Shown one piece after another: positions 5,717 through 8,331 of a DNA stretch of 8,331 nt. The number at the start of each line of letters is the position of its first letter. The stretch's first letter is position 1. The notes beneath the pieces are model-generated. The model ran no database searches. It was not told the DNA's origin and saw only the letters and a list, made by a program, of their open reading frames with translations. The translations under genes and the position numbers were made by a program. The stretch comes from Erysipelotrichaceae bacterium (lineage in GTDB: Bacteria; Bacillota_I; Bacilli_A; Erysipelotrichales; Erysipelotrichaceae), in assembly GCA_024709285.1 (NCBI GenBank), contig JANJWY010000034.1:1-8331 (forward strand). The letters run 5' to 3'.

Positions 5717-6274
5717 TTAAGCTCTGGAAGAATATTTACCATCTGCAGTAGTAACTAATACCATCTCATCCTGACCGATAAACAACGGGACTTTAACTTG
5801 CAATCCGGTTTCCAGAATTGCATTTTTCGAAGCGCTTGTTGCTGTATCACCTTTGACTGCAGGTTCACACTCTACAATTCGAAGTGCAACTTTGTCAGGC
5901 AAAATAATACCTAAAATCTCCCCTTCAAACATTGTAATGTTCACATTGTCATTCGGCTTTAAAAAGTTCATTTCCCATTTCAAATTGGCTTTTTGAATCT
6001 CAATTTGATCATAAGTATCTGTATCCATGAAAACCAAAGCTTCGCCGGCATCATAAAGGAACTGCATCTCACGTTTGTCGATGTGTGCCGGTTCAACTTT
6101 GTCACCACCGGTAAAAGAAATTTCAACAATGGATTGCGTACGCAAATTTCTTACTTTTGCTTTAATTACCATTTGGCGCATCGCTGTTTTATTATGTGAT
6201 GCATCAATGACAACAAATATATTACCTTCATACTGGAAAGTAATGCCGGGACGAAAATCATTAACTAATATCAT
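5717..6274 (-). CDS. efp: Translation elongation factor P
   Basis: A 185-residue protein, the usual EF-P length, with three beta-barrel domains. Its N-terminus is MILVNDFRPGITFQYEGN. The later family stretches are VRNLRTQSIVEISFTGGDKV, MQFLYDAGEALVFMDTDTYDQ, and a C-terminus with AVKGDTATSASKNAILETG and VPLFIGQDEMVLVTTADGKYSSRA. EF-P binds between the ribosomal P and E sites and rescues stalling at runs of proline. The odd point is domain I: from H27 to N43 it aligns without gaps to B. subtilis, but the tip reads KTAMRQM, not KPGKGAA, so Met replaces the modified lysine at position 32 and Arg follows. The frame is open to 6334, but a near-perfect AGGAGGTGA lies just before the ATG at 6274. 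The gene follows the M24 peptidase by 11 bases, and its binding site overlaps that stop codon, so the two are cotranscribed. Confidence 0.97.
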   Translation of the reverse strand: MILVNDFRPGITFQYEGNIFVVIDASHNKTAMRQMVIKAKVRNLRTQSIVEISFTGGDKVEPAHIDKREMQFLYDAGEALVFMDTDTYDQIEIQKANLKWEMNFLKPNDNVNITMFEGEILGIILPDKVALRIVECEPAVKGDTATSASKNAILETGLQVKVPLFIGQDEMVLVTTADGKYSSRA

Positions 6275-6285
6275 TCGTTCACCTC

Positions 6286-7359
6286 CTACCGTATATATTT
6301 TAACTGCTTGTCCGATTTTGTCAATCGAATACAACCATCTTTAGTGATTAGCACGTCATCTTCAATACGGACACCGCCTAAATTTGGAATATAGATACCG
6401 GGCTCAACCGTAACTACCATCCCTTCCATCAATACTTCTGTACTCAACTGATTTAATCTTGGGGCTTCATGGATCAAAACCCCCAGACCATGACCGGTTC
6501 CATGTTTAAAATAATCACCATATCCGGCAGCGGTAATGATGTCGCGGGCAATCTTGTCGATTTCTCTGGTAAAAACTCCCGGTCGGCATGCTTGTAATGC
6601 ACTTGTTTGAGCTTTTAAAACGATAGCATATATTTCTTTAAGCTGATCATCTGCTTTTTGACTCATAGCGAAAGTTCTTGTCAAATCTGAACAATATCCA
6701 TTATAAACAGCACCAAAATCTATAGTAACAAAATCATTCTCTTCAATTATTTTATCGCTGGCAACGCCATGTGGCATGGCTCCCCGCCAACCGGAAGCAA
6801 CAATCGTATTGAAAGAAAAAGATTTTGCGCCCAATGTACGGATTTTGTTATACAGAAGCAAATCAACCTCGGATTCTGTCATACCCGGCTTGATAACAGT
6901 TATGATGTATTCGATTGTTTCATCAACGATATCAGCTGCTTTTTGCATGATTACGATTTCTTCAAGTGATTTAATCAATCGGAGTTCATTCAGATTCAGA
7001 CCCAAGAACTCAACCTTAATCATACTTTTATATGTATCGAATTCATCAACGGTTAATTGATCTTTTTCAAATCCGATGATCTGAATATCTTCATCCGCGA
7101 TAATCTGATTTAACAGATTCATCACTGAGTGTTCAGCATCATCGCTTAACAATACAACTGAATCAAAACACTGGTTCTTTGCTTGATCGATATAACGGAA
7201 ATCAACAAGAATATATTGATTTTTTGAGGTAATCAATACAGTTGAAGTCGTCCCGGTAAAACCGGTTAAATAGAACTTGTTGTGTGTTGAAGTAACTAGA
7301 ACTGCCTGTGCACCTTGTCTATTGGCTATTTCAATGCATTTTTTTGACTTTATATTCAT
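6286..7359 (-). CDS. M24-family metallopeptidase (Xaa-Pro aminopeptidase-like, YqhT type)
   Basis: A 357-residue cytosolic peptidase of normal size. Residues 1-130 form the creatinase-type N-terminal domain (AVLVTSTHNKFYLTGFTG). The rest is the 'pita-bread' catalytic domain with all five metal ligands: D214 (TIDFG), D225 (SDLTRTF), H290 (GTGHGLG), E319 (VEPGIYIP) and E333 (RIEDD). H197 (PHG) and H297 (IHE) are the expected catalytic histidines. Such enzymes remove N-terminal residues before proline. The frame extends to 7401, but a promoter -10 element at 7384-7389 lies within that extension and MNIKSKKC fits the family, so 7359 is chosen. Its ribosome binding site (GGTGGACAT) is rather weak. 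The pairing with efp is conserved in B. subtilis (yqhT-efp). Exact substrate preference cannot be read from the sequence. Confidence 0.95.
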   Translation of the reverse strand: MNIKSKKCIEIANRQGAQAVLVTSTHNKFYLTGFTGTTSTVLITSKNQYILVDFRYIDQAKNQCFDSVVLLSDDAEHSVMNLLNQIIADEDIQIIGFEKDQLTVDEFDTYKSMIKVEFLGLNLNELRLIKSLEEIVIMQKAADIVDETIEYIITVIKPGMTESEVDLLLYNKIRTLGAKSFSFNTIVASGWRGAMPHGVASDKIIEENDFVTIDFGAVYNGYCSDLTRTFAMSQKADDQLKEIYAIVLKAQTSALQACRPGVFTREIDKIARDIITAAGYGDYFKHGTGHGLGVLIHEAPRLNQLSTEVLMEGMVVTVEPGIYIPNLGGVRIEDDVLITKDGCIRLTKSDKQLKYIR

Positions 7360-7383
7360 ATGTCCACCACTTTCAATGTATTT

Positions 7384-7412
7384 ATTATAAAACCAGATCA
7401 TACATCTTACAA
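7384..7412 (-). promoter_or_regulatory. Predicted promoter of the M24 peptidase-efp unit
   Basis: On the minus strand TTGTAA (7412-7407) and a perfect TATAAT (7389-7384) are 17 bases apart, in the 56-base gap between the comGG-like gene and the peptidase. Transcription would start near 7377, just before the chosen start codon. No clear terminator lies before it, so the comG transcript may also run on into this unit. The promoter would allow efp expression without competence. Confidence 0.6.
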
Positions 7413-7415
7413 CCT

Positions 7416-7784
7416 TTACTCATAAGATACGCTGACAATCATCTGCACTGATGAATCGATGATTATATACATAGTATAACAATGCGCCTCGCAAATCCTG
7501 ACTGATATAGTATCTCCATACTCTATCTCAATCAAATGTCCATCAATATTGATACTCTCTTTTAAAGGATAGTCTTTGTTATTGAGAATCGTTTTAAAAA
7601 TCATCTTCTCTGTCTGAATTTTGATATCAGCTTCCTTATATAGCTCTGATTGCTTAATGGATAGTTCTTTTTGAAGCATCAATATAGAAATAAATGTCGT
7701 AAAAAACAAAAAATATGCAAGAATGTAGATCAAGACAAATCCTTTAGTTGATTTTGAATCTGACAATAAATGATTCTTTGTCAT
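7416..7784 (-). CDS. comGG: ComGG-like competence pseudopilin
   Basis: A 122-residue protein with a type IV prepilin-like N-terminus: a 15-residue leader ending in KG, then a hydrophobic helix (FVLIYILAYFLFFTTFISILML, residues 16-37) and a small extracytoplasmic domain. Glutamate at mature position 5 is replaced by Tyr, as expected for ComGG, which also lacks it in B. subtilis. C98 and C102 (CEAHC) could form a disulfide outside the cell. The assignment rests mainly on this N-terminus and on its place as last gene after the comGF-like gene, since ComGG sequences diverge strongly. The start at 7784 gives a 41-base overlap with the previous gene and has only a weak site (CGGAA). Starts back to 7835 are open but give an unlikely long leader, and a TTG at 7766 would shorten it. 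Role: minor component of the DNA-uptake pilus. Confidence 0.75.
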   Translation of the reverse strand: MTKNHLLSDSKSTKGFVLIYILAYFLFFTTFISILMLQKELSIKQSELYKEADIKIQTEKMIFKTILNNKDYPLKESINIDGHLIEIEYGDTISVRICEAHCYTMYIIIDSSVQMIVSVSYE

Positions 7785-8130
7785 AAATTCCGTACAGAAC
7801 GATTTCATACTGATTGAGCTCCCATCGGACATCATTTAGATTTCCTAGCACGATTTCATAACCAGGTTTTTTGACTAGTCTTTTATCTTCAAATTCTAAG
7901 CAGAAATGTCTTAAATCTAAGTCAAAACACAGTGCGTTATTTTTAATCTCATGATTCTTGCTTATGGATAAAAGTTGATCCATTTGTAAGCTGAACATAT
8001 CCAACTGTGAGACATACGTTATTTCAGGAAAGTTCATAAGCACATTCGATATTCCTGAGATTAAAATCATCATGAATCCAGAAATGATCAATGACAGTAA
8101 AACTTCTATGAGTATGAATCCTTTTTTCAT
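7744..8130 (-). CDS. comGF: ComGF-like competence pseudopilin
   Basis: A 128-residue protein starting with a textbook prepilin signal, MKKG then FILIEVLLSLIISG, with cleavage expected after G4 and glutamate at mature position 5. A membrane helix is followed by an extracytoplasmic domain. Features such as QLDMFSLQMDQLL, FEDKRLVKKPGYEIVLGNLNDVRWEL and a terminal beta-strand pair recall ComGF. Two cysteines (C68 and C77) may form a disulfide. ComGF is a minor pseudopilin needed to assemble the ComGC pilus that takes up DNA. The ribosome binding site (AGGT, two bases before ATG) is poor. The start overlaps the previous stop as ATGA, so translation probably depends on coupling to the comGE-like gene. 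Confidence 0.82.
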   Translation of the reverse strand: MKKGFILIEVLLSLIISGFMMILISGISNVLMNFPEITYVSQLDMFSLQMDQLLSISKNHEIKNNALCFDLDLRHFCLEFEDKRLVKKPGYEIVLGNLNDVRWELNQYEIVLYGIYDKESFIVRFKIN

Positions 8131-8267
8131 CGACCTAGTATCAATAGGGTTTGATACAGCAAACTGACCATGATGGAAACAATGATGAACGAGATAAGTA
8201 TTTCAATCATAAGAAATCCTTTCTGAGATCTCAAAACGTCCAAATCCAAGCCATATGACGAGTTCAT
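8127..8267 (-). CDS. comGE: Miniature ComGE-like pseudopilin
   Basis: An ORF of 46 codons, the third-last gene of the comG operon. It has a good site (AAAGGGG, then TACCTT) before ATG 8267 and carries the class III signal QKG then FLMIEILIS, with cleavage after G17 and glutamate at mature position 5. The mature part is only 29 residues (18-46), essentially one hydrophobic helix with no globular domain; B. subtilis ComGE is over 100 residues. The stop overlaps the next start (ATGA), so no remnant of a longer protein lies in between. The first 65 bases overlap the comGD-like gene. Alternative starts are a TTG at 8234, which gives a more usual leader (MRSQKGF), and an ATG at 8210 with AAAGGA before it, which would lose the cleavage site. 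Identity as ComGE rests on position and signal only. Confidence 0.75.
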   Translation of the reverse strand: MNSSYGLDLDVLRSQKGFLMIEILISFIIVSIMVSLLYQTLLILGR

Positions 8268-8331
8268 AAGGTACCCCTTTCTGAATTAAGTGAATGATAG
8301 CAGGTCGATTGATATTGCCTTTGGAGTTGAA
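8203..8331 (-). CDS. comGD: ComGD-like pseudopilin, C-terminal end (cut by window edge)
   Basis: The last 42 codons of a gene that enters from beyond base 8331. The peptide begins FNSKGNINRPAIIHL and then has YELVIWLGFGRFEIS. A 'FNxxG' turn and a 'LGxGRxxI' strand near the C-terminus are typical of ComGD-type and related pseudopilins of Gram-positive competence systems. Its frame ends in TGA at 8203, inside the comGE-like gene, giving a 65-base overlap. The N-terminal signal and membrane helix are not in the window. The order with the three following pseudopilin-like genes matches comGD-GE-GF-GG, which strengthens the call. Confidence 0.8.
   Translation of the reverse strand, partial: FNSKGNINRPAIIHLIQKGVPYELVIWLGFGRFEISERISYD

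Noticed and set aside
7370..7406. Inverted repeat ATGTAT...ATACAT in the gap between the comGG-like gene and the M24 gene
   Set aside because: The arms are only six AT-rich base pairs around a long loop with no T run, so it is neither a convincing terminator nor an operator.
8127..8140. Frameshift joining the ComGE-like frame to comGF at the A-run after ATG
   Set aside because: The stop codon precedes the A-run, and the comGF frame has its own complete prepilin signal, so a fusion would place two signals in tandem. Normal ATGA overlap explains it.
1..8331. A new defence, mobile or CRISPR-like system
   Set aside because: No repeat-spacer pattern, transposase, integrase, nuclease or toxin-antitoxin pair is visible; nearly all genes belong to known housekeeping or competence families.

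Overview
The window looks like chromosomal core DNA of a low-GC Gram-positive bacterium (Bacillota). The evidence is a B. subtilis-like gene set (cmk, der, gpsA and HU; an M24 peptidase next to efp; a comG operon), strong AGGAGG-type ribosome binding sites, an FMN riboswitch in front of a RibU-type ECF transporter, and short U-tailed terminators. An Erysipelotrichia-like lineage is possible but is only a guess. No rRNA, tRNA, CRISPR array, insertion sequence or prophage block is visible. Almost everything is on the minus strand, so the layout is easiest to read from right to left.

Right end (8331 to 7416): the distal part of a comG competence-pilus operon. It holds the C-terminus of a ComGD-like pseudopilin, a very short ComGE-like pseudopilin of 46 residues, a ComGF-like protein and a ComGG-like protein, in overlapping frames. 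Next comes an M24 metallopeptidase with its own promoter, then efp (7359 to 5717), ending at a terminator shared with a convergent gene. The EF-P lacks the usual lysine at the tip of its modification loop.

Middle (5687 to 4449): a lone plus-strand gene of 101 codons, AT-rich and of unknown function. Divergent from it is the riboflavin transporter gene ribU, with a sigma-A-type promoter, an FMN riboswitch, a leader terminator with a matching antiterminator, and a strong terminator after the gene.

Left part (4420 to 1): an operon-like run starts at an extended -10 promoter. It holds an acidic protein of 230 residues with a C-terminal membrane anchor (unknown function), cmk, der and gpsA, joined by 1-nt and 8-nt overlaps and a 10-nt gap. 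HU follows with its own promoter and a terminator-like hairpin. The window ends inside a YugP-type membrane zinc metallopeptidase gene. The cmk-der-gpsA-HU order resembles B. subtilis, without the spoIVA that lies there between gpsA and hbs.

The genes serve general growth: nucleotide synthesis, ribosome assembly, phospholipid synthesis, chromosome packaging, translation and vitamin uptake. DNA-uptake pilus genes lie at the right edge. I found no clear new defence or mobile system. The points most worth a second look are the EF-P loop, the miniature ComGE, the unknown tail-anchored protein leading the cmk operon, and the isolated plus-strand gene.
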